A DNA stretch of 64,000 bases from Ciona savignyi (taxonomy: Eukaryota; Chordata; Ascidiacea; Phlebobranchia; Cionidae): positions 949,878 through 1,013,877 of the forward strand of contig CH003163.1 in NCBI GenBank assembly GCA_000149265.1, read 5' to 3'. Made by a program: the position numbers and the translations under genes. Below the pieces are notes generated by a model. It was not told the origin of the DNA, searched no databases, and saw only the letters and a list, made by a program, of their open reading frames with translations. Positions 1 to 13,081 of this stretch are shown one piece after another; within the stretch, counting starts at the first letter, position 1; the number at the start of each line of letters is the position of its first letter.

Positions 1-2484
1 AAATTATTTTTGGGTTGACAGTAAAATAGTTCTGGGCTACATCAATATATGATGCCAGACGTTTTAACGTTTTTGTAGCTAATAGAATCCAGCAGATTAG
101 AGACGTCAGCCTTCCGGACTCCTGGCATCACATTGCAGGTAATCAAAATCCTGCCGACTATGCAAGCAGAGGAATGACGTCTACACCAATTAACGCCCGA
201 CTCGATGTGGTTACGTGGTCCCCAATTTCTTTGGAAACCCGAAATGTTCGTATTCTAAAGATCAAGCCGAGGATAGCGAGGATGTGGTTCAGATATTGAA
301 ATCTGAAATGAAAAAGGCAACCGCCTTTTACCACAACGGTAATAAGTTCTGGTTGTTATAACTATTTTGATGTTCACCGTTTGGATTACTTCTCGAATTG
401 GTGTCGCGCTAAACGAGCATTGGCCAATTGTATGTTATTACGTCAGCGATATAGTAATACCGACTCCGCGGCATCCAGGAATCTAAATTCGAGTCTGATG
501 CAAAAGGCAGAAAACTTAATAGTTTTGAATTACCAACGACAGCATTTCGGAGAAGAGATGGAAACTTTGGCAAGGTTTACCCTTGAAACATCTCGTGATC
601 GTGAAGAAGAACGATCAAAAAAGTATTATTTAAAGGTAACCAGCTCTTTGTACCGCTTAGATCCATTCGTAGATGAGGATGGTCTACTACGAGTAGGAGG
701 GAGACTCGGTCGCGCTCAATTCGAAGACTGCGTGAAACACCCGAAGATTATACCGGGAAAAGGGCACATCACAAGTTTGATAATCCGACATCATCATGTC
801 GACTGTAATCATATGGGGCGAGGTATAACACATAATCAAATACGCCAAAACGGTTGGTGGATTATTGGAGGGTCTTCTTCTATATCGCGCATAATTTCAA
901 ATTGTGTTATCTGCAGAAAAACTCGCCGTTTACACGAAGTACAAAAAATGGCCGACTTGCCTGAAGACAGAATGAAAGAAGTTCCCCCTTTTACTTATTC
1001 TGGGGTAGATTATTTTGGTCCCTTCTACATCAAGGAAAAGAGGTCACTTGTAAAACGATATGGAGTGGTGTTTACGTGTATGGCATCCAGAGCAATTCAT
1101 TTAGAAAGTGCCAATTCTATGGATACAAGCTCGTTCATTAATTCTCTTCGAAGGTTTCTAGGTCGCCGAGGACCAATACGACAGCTTCGCTCAGACCGAG
1201 GTACTAACATGATGGGAGCAGCAAGGGAGCTGGCCAAGAATGTTCAGGAAATGGACCATACGCAAATCACCAGCTTTCTTTTAAAATCCAATTGTGATTG
1301 GATTGATTTTAAGTTTAACCCTCCCCATGCTAGTCACATGGGTGGTGTCTGGGAACGACAAATTAGAACAATACGTGACGCAATGAAACCCATTCTTTTG
1401 CAGAGCTCACCAATGGACGATGAATCGTTTCGAACCCTCTTGGTTGAAATAGAAAACATTGTCAACTCACGCCCATTAACAACTAATCTGTTAAGCGATG
1501 CTGGTGCACCTGAACCACTAACCCCCAGCCACCTACTTACTTTAAAATCCAAAGTTTTATTACCCCCTCCAGGTAGATTTTGTGGTGAAGACGAGTACAG
1601 TAGATCTCGTTGGAGAAGAGTACAGCACCTCGCGAACGAGTTTTGGAAGCGATGGAGAAGGGAATTTATTTCAACTCTTCAGGAACGTAAAAAATGGCAA
1701 AAAGAAAAACCCAACATTGAAAAAGATGACGTGGTATTGTTGGTCGACGACACACTTCCCCGAAATCGTTGGAAGTTGGGACGTGTAATAGATGCGTGTG
1801 CGAGCGATGATGGTCTAGTTCGACGGGTTCATGTGGCGGTATCAGATGACGCGATGGACAATGATGGAAAGAGGCTGCGGGCGTTCTCGATCCTAGAACG
1901 GTCCGTTAGTAAACTAGTACTATTGGTTTCAAACCGATCTTCGATAAATAATACGAAGAACTCGTAATTGTCGTTTTATAGAAGGTGCGATCCGCCGACG
2001 AGGAGCCATTTAAATTGTAAAAATGTGTTAATGTTAAAACTTGTAAACATTTTTAGGGAGCCATGTAGCTGCGGGAATTAGATTGTCCCGCAGATTTTTT
2101 GGGTAATTATTAGTGTTGACCACAATCCTATTTTTTATTGCATTTCTATGGTTTACGTCATTGCCACGTATTTAGAGGCTTAGCTCAGAAGGGCATTTTT
2201 GTTACCACTTTATTCCTTATTTCGATCTTTATGCTGAATGTTCAAGGAGCGTTGTGATTTTTTAAGAGGGCACGCCAAATTTCAGGTATGCAAATGTGTT
2301 ACAACGAAGTTTAATCGACCTGATTAATTAAATATTAAGATTGTGTTATTTATTTTCTTAGTTACCGCTTCAACGCTTCAAATACAAAAACGAAACAAAA
2401 TCATTGGTGTTCGTGAGGCTACGAAGTGAGTAACTGTTCAAACGTGCTAGCTGAACTACGGACATAATCAAAGGGGCCGTAACA
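1..2484 (+). mobile_element. BEL/Pao LTR retroelement fossil, 3' part
   Basis: Only the 3' portion of the element is inside the window; the left edge cuts it. The first 350 bases translate to a Pao-type RNase H tail (a conserved IQQIRDV stretch followed by NPADYASRG). The long open frame at 381-1967 carries, in order, a zinc-binding HHCC domain (about residues 155-182, with H, H, C and C ligands visible), an integrase core beginning near GVDYFGPF, and a C-terminal domain of the DUF5641 type found in Pao elements. A probable 3' LTR follows at 2064-2484. The long intact frame suggests a recent insertion; at most one or two breaks are apparent in the visible part. It runs opposite to ECM29, downstream of the last visible ECM29 exon. 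Confidence 0.9.
2064..2484 (+). repeat. Probable 3' LTR of the BEL/Pao element
   Basis: The segment begins TGTAGCTGCGGG just after a purine-rich tract (TTTTAGGGAGCC) and ends GGGCCGTAACA, giving the TGT...ACA termini usual for LTRs. It follows the end of the integrase frame by about 100 bp. The boundaries are inferred from these termini only, because the matching 5' LTR is outside the window. Confidence 0.55.
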
Positions 2485-2616
2485 CTTGATGTAAATAAAG
2501 TAAATTATGTATAATATTATTTACCTTTACAAATAAAACCTAAAATAAATGTATATGCGGTGCACCAATATTTCACTGGAAAACAATTTTTTTAATAGAC
2601 CCTTCTTTAAAAATAC

Positions 2617-5600
2617 CTATTTTAAGCAGCGTCTGTTTGATAAGCTGATGTGCATCATCATTTTGATTGACCTCCATTTTGTTGATGTCTCCTGATTGGA
2701 TAGATTGCAGCCAATCACCAATCACATGACCCATCAACAGAACACTGCAATGGCGGGACTCAAAATGCTGCAATTTAAGATTTGAACATTTAGTTTGTGG
2801 CAATGTTTGGCATCTTAAAAGCTATGTTTCGCCTTTGTTTGGCATCTGAAATTTATAAGTAGATATGGACATATATATTACATGGGTAGATCAAAAAGAC
2901 ATAATTTGTACAATGATGACTGAACTGTTTACGAGTGTGAGCGGTTTTATTTTAAGTTATTATTGGTAACAAATAACCATTTGTGTTTAACTAGCACGAA
3001 GAAAAAAAAACTGGACTGTATTATTAAATTAAAATTACTTCAGTTTAATTTTTACTCCTTTGTTACATTAAGAAAGATTAGCATGGGTATGTAAAACAAA
3101 GGCAGCTGGAAATAACGACAAATATACAGTTGGTATACCAGGTCAAAAAAACACAGTAAAACAAGTTTTAAAAGAGACAACCTTAGAAAGTAACTGATAA
3201 TGACCCTAACAACTGGTAAGTTTATGTAGAGCTTAGCTAAACAGGACTCTTTTTAACAATACATTAGACAACGCTGGTTTGGAAGAAACACAGATAAAGA
3301 TATGTTCTTGCTATTAAAAGTGGATTTTGATATATTTCATAAATAACAGAGGTAAACTGGGTGACAAAGAATAAAATCTACCACTATTACCTTGCTGCTG
3401 AAATCTTGGATCAGTTCTTTGACAAGAGTCATATAATCTGGCGTTGAATGTCTTCGAAACACTATGCTATATAGTTCGGCAGCGTTTTGTCGAATCTACA
3501 ACCGAAGCTTTTATATCGTAACAATTTTATAATTTCAGTACAATGCTTTAAATTTTAACAGATTTCATTAAATTTTATAAAAAAAGCCAAACAAGGATAA
3601 GGCCAGACACACCATATCCCTTAATGGACATGAAGCTCATTTAATCACAGTAAAATGTTCTGAATACTGCAAACTACAACCTCTGTTAGGGGAAAATTAA
3701 CAGATGGGCAATACGAAATCTGTAAAATGATGGTTGAAGTAAGGTACTGAGTTTAAAATTGTTTCTGTATATTTAGACTTGACTGTTGTGAGATTAACAC
3801 TTAAAAATAAGTTTCTAAACACAACAAATAGAGAAAAATGACTTAATACAAAACAATCTTACATCTTCCCTGCTGTGTTTTGTCAATGATTTCAACCACG
3901 TCATTCGGGTGGATAGCACATCATTTGACTCCTCATTATTCGGTGAGCTGAGTAATTTATTGAGGGGAACAGATTCAGGGCAACAGCCTATTAGCTCCAA
4001 GAGAAGGAACACCACTTCTGGATCTGAAAGTATGCTATGAACAGATAACTGGAACAAGAAAATTTAATAAAAAAGCTTTTTTGATTAAGCAGATAAATTA
4101 AAAAATGGAATCTTGTTTATTGTGAATGGTGACTGGCTATATATAATAATCTTTCTGCACTATGCTGTTAACCCACAAGGTATAATTCTTTTGCAATTTA
4201 AAAGGTATGATTTTTACTTTTTAATCCATAGGCCAGATTTGGTGACCAAACGTTTTGATTTGACCGTTAAATAAATGATAATGGTGACTAAAGATGTTAC
4301 AGAAAAATGACTGAACATAGATTTACCTGGAACCATCCTAATGTACTGAAATATGAAGTCCACATAAAGTTGAAAGGTTCTTGTACTTTCGACTGGATTT
4401 TCTAAGAAAAGGTTCCTGAAAGTCGATATTAAATTTGTTGGTAAATTGTTAATAGTATATATTTTTTAACTCAATTCCTTTTATAATTTATTCAAAATCA
4501 CATGCAGAACTGCAATCCATGAAATTTTATGAAAAATCTTAAATCTCTTATTTGATAACAATTTAACCATTCTAGTTGGAAAATCACTTTTTTCATTATT
4601 TGTGTAGAAATTCAATGTCACCAGATATGTTTTAAGAAAAATATTATTATTATGAAAACCACTTTTTTCATAATATGTTTAGCAATTCAATGTCGTCGTA
4701 TTCCCACCTCATATACTTCACCACCTTCGGAGACTGGCTGAGGACATCTTGCTCCACATCTTCCTGATCCTCATCCCGATCTGCTCCCGCCTCCGATGAG
4801 ATGCATCGACGAAGGAACGAGAACGCAGCTTGGAAGGTGGCGGGAGTGAACGCCATCGATCGGGTGCCGATGACGTGGCAATCTCGACTGGACAACCGTT
4901 CCTGAGCCTTGTATGAAGGATTAATAATCCGATTAAACAACTAAATGAATAGTTGTACGGTCGTGTGGCCAAATGGAATAGTTGTACGGTCGTGTGGCAA
5001 AATGGAATAGTTGTACGGTCGTGTGGCAAAATGGAATAGTTGTACGGTCGTGTGGCAAAATGGAATAGTTGTACGGTTGTGTGGCAAAATGGAATAGTTG
5101 TACGGTCGTGTGGCAAAATGGAATAGTTGTACGGTCGTGTGGCAAAATGGAATAGTTGTACGGTCGTGTGGCAAAATGGAATAGTTGTACGGTCGTGTGG
5201 CAAAATGGAATAATTGTACGGTTGTGTGGCAAAATGGAATAGTTGTACGGTTGTGTGGCAAAATGGAATAGTTGTACGGTTGTGTGGCAAAATGGAATAG
5301 TTGTACGGTTGTGTGGCAAAATGGAATAGTTGTACGGACGTGTGGCAAAATGGAATAGTTGTACGGTCGTGTGGCCAAATGGAATAGTTGTACGGTTGTG
5401 TGGCAAAATGGAATAGTTGTACGGTTGTGTGGCAAAATGGAATAGTTGTACAGTCGTGTGGCAAAATGGAATAGTTGTACGGTCGTGTGGCAAAATGGAA
5501 TAGTTGTACGGTTGTGTGGCAAAATGGAATAGTTGTACGGTCGTGTGGCAAAATGGAATAGTTGTAAGGTTGTGTGGCAAAATGGAATAGTTTGTACGGT

Positions 5601-8600
5601 CGTGTGGCAAAATGGAATAGTTGTACGGTCGTGTGGCAAAATGGAATAGTTGTACGGTCGTGTGGCAAAATGGAATAGTTGTACGGTCGTGTGGCAAAAT
5701 GGAATAGTTGTACGGTCGTGTGGCAAAATGGAATAGTTTGTACGGTCGTGTGGCAAAATGGAATAGTTGTACGGTCGTGTGGCAAAATGGAATAGTTGTA
5801 CGGTCGTGTGGCAAAATGGAATAGTTGTACGGTTGTGTGGCAAAATGGAATAGTTGTACGGTTGTGTGGCAAAATGGAATAGTTGTAAGGTTGTGTGGCA
5901 AAATGGAATAGTTGTAAGGTTGTGTGGCAAAATGGAATAGTTGTAAGGTTGTGTGGCAAAATGGATTAGTTGTAAGGTTGTGTGGCAAAATGGAATAGTT
6001 GTAAGGTTGTGTGGCAAAATGGAATAGTTGTACATTTGTGTGGCAAAATGGAATAGTTGTACGGTCGTGTGGCAAAATGGAATAGTTGTACGGTCGTGTG
6101 GCAAAATGGAATAGTTGTACGGTCGTGTGGCAAAATGTAATAGTTTTACGGTTGTGTGGCAAAATGGAATAGTTGTACGGTCGTGTGGCAAAATGGAATA
6201 GTTGTACATTTGTGTGGCAAAATGGAATAGTTGTACGGTCGTGTGGCAAAATGGAATAGTTGTACGGTCGTGTGGCAAAATGGAATAGTTGTACGATCCG
6301 GTGGCCAAATGGTTAACCCGACCTATACCTATCCTATCCAAAAAACAGTCCGAATAACGGACACCAATGGGTCGAAACTTGGCTCAGTAAAAAAAAACTA
6401 AATGAATAGTTCAAACAAAAAACAACTTACACATTTTATTGCAAAAAAAGTTAAGAGTGAGGCAATGGTTAGTATATAGAAATAATAAATTTATAAAAAA
6501 GTTAATATATAAAGTGCTTGGTTTACCTTGCTATGCAGAAACTCCAACATCACACTGAACTTGGGGAAAATCTCAGGTTGTTTAATTTTGTTTTCCACAT
6601 TTTTACTTCCAATGAGAATTCTTTTGGCCTCCATGGAAACTTCTTCTTTTACTAAGAAATTTAATAAATGTAGAATAAAATACTGTAATATTTGACGTGT
6701 GTTAACCACTTCATTTTTATAAAACTAGGGTACCAGTCATGAGTTAACATATCGATAGTATCACATCGTTTTTTAGGATTCTGAAGAATTCCGATAGGTC
6801 AGCCCGAGCAAAAATAGTTCTCAATATTTTCTTCGATGTGCAAAGAAAATACCATCTTTATCTTATCATCTTGTGATACAAAAAACGTTAAACTCGATGG
6901 CTACAAAGAACAAAAAATAAATTTATATAAAATGGCTAATTAACTCATAAAAAATGACTAATAGCTCAAGTTCATATAAAAAGGCTCATTTTAGTCATTT
7001 TGATATAACTTCTACCACTCAATTCCATTTGAAATATTCTCCAAAAATCAATTTGCAGCATAACTTACCATCGCCAGCGGCCAAAATAAGCTGGTATCTG
7101 GTTGATATATGGTTGTTGGGGAATATCGCACCAGCGTACCTTACTGCCACCACTCTTGTGTAATGGTCTTTACCTATCGAAGCAGATATTAGTTAGCTAC
7201 ATTCATTGCTCATTTGTTTTTTCCAAGCAGTTGGCTAAAACATGGGCTATTTTTAGTCATTTTTTTAGATTTTATTCTAATTGTATTTCAAATTTTTAAA
7301 GTAGTTCCACATTTTAAGATAAAGAACTGCTACAGTTTTTCTTTCAGCACTGCCCAAAAATTATTAGTAGAAATACCAGAAAAAAGGTGCGATTTTTCCA
7401 AAACGAACTTGCAGAAATGCAAACAAAACTAAAATTCTCCACTCCAATTTTCAAAGGATGTATAGTATCTTTCTATGTATATATATATAATATACTGGTA
7501 CCACACCCTGTAATTGACCATACCTTTGATACTGCTTTGAATAAGTGACTCAATCAACATGGAGGTTGTGTGGTCAGCGTTCTTGAATGCAGGAGCCATC
7601 ATTGATATAGCAAGTTGTATGGAGGTTTTCAACTCTATCGATTCTTCCTATAAAAATGTTCACAAATAAAGAACTGATACTGTAAATGTTTTTATATGGA
7701 GACAGCATGCTTCTAAGTTATGAGCATTTACAGATGTATGAAAACCGATGGTGAAAAATGGTAAAATACATTCTGGGTTTAAATTGTAGGGGATACATTC
7801 TGAGCAATATAACACCTACCATCGTCAGTGGCATATTACCTCAAGCCTAGTTGTGGTACCGAAGCAACTTCAGTCAGTTGAACACAATAAAACATTTTTA
7901 CAGGGTATGTTTCACCTATTTAACCAATGGTTTCGGTAATATTCCACACGTTCCTTGTCCAAGTGCCAATCTATTAGTCTGGTTTTAACCCCACCACCTT
8001 TGGGCTGGCTGACCAACATTCTACATGTACAGTTATCTGTAAGCTTAAATCCAAGCAAGTCTTCTAATAACAGTATGTTTTTATAAAGACATACATTGAT
8101 ATATTTTCGACTCCATAACATGTTAACTAACAATATATAAAGCAATAGTGTTAAGTTCCAAATTTAAATTAGGACTTCACCTGAGCCAGGGATTGAAATA
8201 AATCTTCTATGAGTTCTAGTTTGTTGGTAAACAACGAGGGGAGTTTGGCTCCCAGCTTGCCAAGCGCGGCATACGCCAAACTCTTCGTTTTTGCTCCCTT
8301 TTCGTCGTTTTTCATTGTCTTTTGCAAGGCATTCAGCAGAAGAGGGGCTTGCTTTTGCAATTGCAGCTCATCACAACTAAAAAATTTTTTTGGGGGGAGG
8401 GGCAAGGATGTCAATTGAAACAAGAAAACTGTAACTAAAATGTACAAATGTAGAAAGACAATAATTAATATCCTTCCTAGTGCATGTTTTTTCTATGTAT
8501 ACATTTATGTTACAATTCGGAAATTTTGGCTAAAAATGAAAGCACATAACCAACATTCAAGTTTTTGACCCCCGTAAGATGCAAAATAAATTCTCCCAAA

Positions 8601-11600
8601 GATGCAAACAAGTAATCAGAATTTACTTACCTATCTATAATATGCAGTACAAACTGCATGGTGAGAACCTCCAGCTTGGCACTGCTTGCATTGAACAGAC
8701 CATCATAGACGACTTGTATGTTATGTGGGAAGCTTGCACCACACGCCTTCGATCTCAACATGTTGGCCAGTATTTTTAATTTCATCCTTTGACAACAATT
8801 TTATTGGGGATAGGAGGAGGATAGGATATTCATCTTTATCCCCGTGAATGGTAAAACCAAGGGGGTTAACACACAGGCAATCGTCAGATCACCTCGCGGC
8901 CACCGTCGGGTTACCGGAGCTATTGCAGTGTGTTGCATATGATAGACACGTTCCTTCAATTTGGTAGAACCCATTAATCTGCTGGGTTCAGGCAATTTCC
9001 ATAAAGTGCCTTGCCCAAGGACACAACCGAATAGCTAGCGACCAGTTTCGTTATTGTCTTAAGCAAATAGTGAGTTAAAAATGCAGTGGGTTACAAAGCC
9101 ATAATAAAAGTTAATTTTTTTTACCTGACATTAGAAGCTTCCCTTTTTTCATCTGGTGGAATATTCTTCTTCTTGCTAGTAGCTTGTGTACCAAGATACA
9201 ACTGGTACAGCTTTAACACAAGAGGAGCCTTGTTCCAATCTATGGTCCTGAAAACAATGTTGTTAACCTTAAAAATTCATTTTCAAGAAAAAATATAAAA
9301 ACTTACAAAAAAATTGACAATTTATTCTGTACTATTTTACTTTAAAATATTAATTTTGAATGAATGTTGGGTTTAATAATTGTAATTTTTTATAATATTT
9401 ACCATGACTATAGTAATTTAACAAATTTTATTACTTTTAAAACAAAATTAAAAAATATTACTCATTTTTCTACAGTGAGCACTAAAATTTCAAATCGCTT
9501 TAAGCAAAAAATAATAACGAATTGTTTCCTATTTATATAAAATTTAAATCTTGATTCTGGAATAAATATCGCGAGGAGCGATATGTCAAATTAACTCACG
9601 GCAATTGTTTCTTCAATTCAAATTCAGAATTACTGGCCACCGTATGCCTGGTATCGCTGGAGCCAATGACGAGATGGCAAACGATGTCATTTAAATCGAA
9701 CATGTCCTGCTTGATGAAGTTGAGAATGGCGACCTGAATAAACAAAAATTAGATTAATTGAATCATTATAATGTTTATAAATAAGATCAAAGGTCGTATT
9801 TATATAAGCCATGATGGTACCAAAAAGTCTAAATATACGGAAACTTAATAATTGGTTAATTGGTAGACAAATTTCAACAACTGTTGTTATCCATTTATTT
9901 TTCCCTGTTTTCAAATTTTTAACAAAGGTCCAGCTTCTGTTTTCAATGTAGAAACCAAAAAAACTAAAACTCATAATTTAGTAATTTTGCTTTTTTCTTT
10001 AAACAAACTTCGATATATTTTCAAACATTAATTATGTAGGAAAATAATAAAGGCCTGGAAAACAATGCATTTTAGTTATATGATGCATGACATCTGCCCA
10101 CTTTTTATTATTAAAAAAACATTTTTTATATTTTTAACATTAATTATGCACAGAAATTATAAAAAAATCTGAAAAACACTGTAAAATTTTAGGTGAGAAA
10201 ACCTTTATTTTTTCCACTTCCTCTAAAGACCAAGCAGGAGTATTAGCATCTCCGACAATCCTTCTAATTCCATTCCTGCTTAACCCAGGAGCAGCATTTG
10301 CTTGAGGCTGAGCTGGAGCTGTGGAAGGTCTGGATGGTGCTGCTACTAGACTGGCTAGATTTAAACTGCAACATAAATCAATGTCACATATATGTGTTTG
10401 TACCCACTGTTTAATGTCTAACTGCCCCACATGGTCACAAAAATGCAATTCACTTATTTACTACAAGGGGCTACCCAAAATTGTCTGTATGTGTACAACT
10501 TTTTATTCGGCCAGGTGGTATTGTATTAAACATGTGAATAATATCTTAACGTTTTCTTAAATTTAGAATGTTTACTAAGTATTGAATCTAAATACCCAAC
10601 AGACATTTATCACTCTTGCAAATGATAAATAAAAGAGTCTTTTTGTATAATATAATTTTTTAGGATAAAAACATGTGGTCTTTTTATTATTATTTGAACC
10701 CAATCAAATTTAAAACTATATTAAAAGCAAACCACCATTTTGTTACAAAATATAAACTTAAGGCCTTGATTACCACAGCAGAATTACAGTACAATTCAAT
10801 GACGATTCTATTTTACCTGTAGGGCATGATCATTACATCCAGACAGAAATCCAGCAAAGCTTTCGTAGCTCGCGGGTGGTTTTTGAATGGAAAAAGTTCC
10901 TGGAACTTTGCTCCAGCATCATTTAGTTTGATAAGGGGTAGGGCCGTTATCAAAAGTCGTAGCAGAATGTCTTGTTGGGTTTTGACTTTGGTCTAGATGG
11001 GAGTATATAGAAAATTATATATAAAAGAACATAAAAAACAAAATTTAAAATAACCACATTAACCTATAGAGCTAAAATATTTAAAATAAAACTTTCTTGA
11101 TTTTTTCACACATATAATTTAAGGGATTATGGAATTGGGTTAAAATTTAATCACAGTGGTCAAAGAATTAGCTAGTCAAATGATTAATATTTCAGCAACA
11201 GAATTATTAATAACAACACAATTAACAATCAATCTTTTAGCAAGATTAAAAAAACGAGTTGAAAAAACATATAATGCTAATGGCTATATACCTCAACAGA
11301 TGAAAATAGCAAAGGAGCTAAATCAATTCTTTCATCAACCTTTAGCCTTGGATATCCCGTTTTAATATAAATGATGGTGAAATTCTGAATAAAATAAATG
11401 TAATTTAATTTAATAGAACAACCAACTTGTTAGCAACCAGTTTCAAATATGCAGCCTTTCAGCTGAAAGTCAAACTACTAACCGTCTAAGCTATTTGGTT
11501 CAAGAGTGCATTGTATTTGTATATATATACAAATATGTATAATACATATTCTGTATAAATATATCTATATATATATATATATATATATTAATAAATATAT

Positions 11601-13081
11601 TAATAAATGTAACGATGCATATTAATAAATATAACGATGCATGAAAATAAACAACATTGACGACGGTTTGTTTTGCAAGGCACATCATTTGTTTAATGCT
11701 TCTACAACGGTACAGGTCAATCGAATCTATTTTATGATTGAAACATGCACTGGTGAAGAATATTAGGATAAGAAACTTTTAACTCTGTAGATAAGAAAAC
11801 ATATTATTGCAGATGCAATCGTCAAATCACCTTGTGCCACCATTAATTTACCAAATCTATTACACGAAGTTGCCTGATTCAGAATTTGATATTCTTTAAG
11901 TTCAACCCATTAACCCACCGTGTTCAGGCGACATCTGCTAAAGTTTTTTTACAAAAAAAAACAATTCAGACTAGTCAGCAGCTAGTTTAGATCCAACAAC
12001 CTTTTGACTGACAGTCAGCGCTACAAGCTACAACTAAGTGAGCTAACCAATAATTTTAACCCAGCCTGTATTATGAATCAAATACATACTTGTGATTTTT
12101 ATAATATATTAAAGGGGGTCAGCAACAAACAATACCTACCGTCACAAAACTGCTTAATTCTGAATTGTTTAGTTGTTGAAGTAGATCCTTTACAGGAAGC
12201 TGAACTTCTTCTCTGGACTTTAACCTTTTGTTCACATGAGTTAGTAGCTCCAACACCTGTAGCACCGGTGGTATAAACAAAATTACTTTGAATGCAGGTA
12301 CAACAGGTGGATAGTACTACTTTGATTGAAATATATTTTAAATATATAAACACGGGGTATGCACACGCACTCCATCTAATGCTTTTATGTGTCATTGCTG
12401 CTATCTGACCTTGAAATTATAAATCTTTTTGCATTTTTTACCATCTGCATGAATTGGAAAAGTCGTTATTAACTGCATTGTGCAAATGGTCGAGCACACT
12501 TTATATATTCACTCCTATTCCCCCTCAATGTATAATAATCATCAACCAGAATCTGGCGGTACTCACATGCAAAGTTGACCAACCCCTTCCCAAGAGTTTA
12601 ATAGATCAAAAAATACACATACGACCTACCTTAGTCCGAATTGCAGAGTCTGCGCTCGACAACTTTAAAAGAACCAATGGAAGGAAACGATTTAAAACGA
12701 GTTCCAATTGTTTATCTGTGTCAGCCAGTCCCAACTTCAAAAACACCCGTTCCAGTTGCTCTATGGACGAATAATAAAGTTTAGAAGGTGGTGGAAGGTA
12801 TGAATTATTAATGATTATATAAACTTAACATTTTAGACTACAAGGTTAGTAAACTAGGATTATTTTATTGGTACCGGTATCAGTCTTGACACTCTTTGGA
12901 AAAGTTATGTTTTAGACTTTTACCATAACAACAGTACCAGTACTGTTACCATACACTATGTGCAATGAAACAAATCAATATATTTTGTCTATCATACATA
13001 ACATTAATTTTTGTGTAAAATTGAAATTATGATTTATTTTCATTCATGCTTACCACTGTCGGACTGCTGCGGACTTGACAT
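2617..13081 (-). CDS. ECM29: ECM29 proteasome adaptor and scaffold (N-terminal 18 exons, partial)
   Basis: ECM29 (ECPAS) is a giant HEAT-repeat protein that binds the 26S proteasome and takes part in its quality control and localisation. Eighteen exons encode about 792 residues, colinear with the first half of animal ECM29 (about 1,800 aa): 13054-13081, 12630-12760, 12140-12256, 11292-11384, 10817-10992, 10203-10365, 9600-9733, 9125-9247, 8631-8786, 8181-8376, 7524-7647, 7069-7173, 6527-6651, 4708-4907, 4327-4415, 3863-4023, 3391-3495 and 2617-2767. All junctions are GT-AG and in phase. Diagnostic segments are LERVFLKLGLADTDKQLELV near the N-terminus, NFTIIYIKTGYPRLKV, HLVIGSSDTRHTVAS and FPHNIQVVYDGLF. 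The first ATG (13081) gives MSSPQQSDSG before the conserved start. The C-terminal half lies left of the window, beyond the retroelement. Intron 13 carries the 29-bp satellite and intron 8 a Family B SINE. Confidence 0.93.
4948..6312 (+). repeat. 29-bp satellite, about 47 tandem copies, in ECM29 intron 13
   Basis: The consensus unit is AATAGTTGTACGGTCGTGTG followed by GCAAAATGG. Two units carry one extra T (near 5590 and 5749). Variant classes cluster: units with AAGGTTGTG are adjacent at about 5884-6010, and units with ACATTTGTG occur twice, which shows local homogenisation. The first unit and the unit joined to the SINE keep GGCCAAATGG rather than GGCAAAATGG. The unit equals the last 7 bases of the SINE target-site duplication plus the first 22 bases of a Family A SINE. 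Long stop-free frames on the minus strand are a by-product of a 29-bp period with no stop in any frame, not genes. Confidence 0.97.
6291..6395 (+). mobile_element. Family A tRNA-headed SINE, seed of the satellite
   Basis: This is the full element at the right end of the array. It has an A-box-like GGTGGCCAAATGGTTAA, a B-box-like GGGTCGAAACTTGGCT and an A-run at the end. A 16-bp target-site duplication, AACTAAATGAATAGTT, is found at 4939-4954, left of the whole array, and at 6396-6411, right after the A-run. The SINE and the array were therefore one insertion whose head later amplified. Two other copies lie at 30282-30393 and 43863-43973. Confidence 0.85.
8812..9065 (-). mobile_element. Family B SINE in ECM29 intron 8
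   Basis: The copy reads in sense on the minus strand. It has the block CCTTGGGCAAGGCACTT, then GGGTTCTACCAAATTGAAGG, then the tail ATATCCTATCC. It fills most of the intron between the exons at 9125 and 8786. The tRNA-like head is missing or truncated at about 9060. Confidence 0.8.
11405..12060 (-). repeat. Degenerate Family B SINE remnants in ECM29 intron 3
   Basis: Two decayed pieces are visible. The first, at about 11415-11500, is a head-like piece with the tRNA-like segment (CAACCAGTTTCAAATATGCA, then CCTTTCAGCTGAAAG). The second, at about 11805-12060, keeps the order of blocks seen in younger copies (GCAATCGTCAAATCACC, then AACCCATTAACCC, then GTTCAGGCGACATC), with many changes. Confidence 0.55.
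11552..11592. repeat. TA-rich microsatellite
   Basis: A run of alternating TA of about 25 bp, flanked by more ATATAT-rich sequence, lies between ECM29 exons 3 and 4. Confidence 0.85.

Noticed and set aside
4718-6341. Three long minus-strand frames (more than 400 codons each) with a repeating 29-residue peptide
   Set aside because: They are produced by the 29-bp satellite: the period is not a multiple of three and the minus-strand unit has no stop, so all three frames stay open. The array lies in an ECM29 intron.
10321-10560. Plus-strand frames overlapping ECM29 exon 6 and similar frames at 8209-8418, 12004-12276 and 12454-12774
   Set aside because: They are antisense or other-frame shadows of ECM29 exons that are supported by phase and homology.
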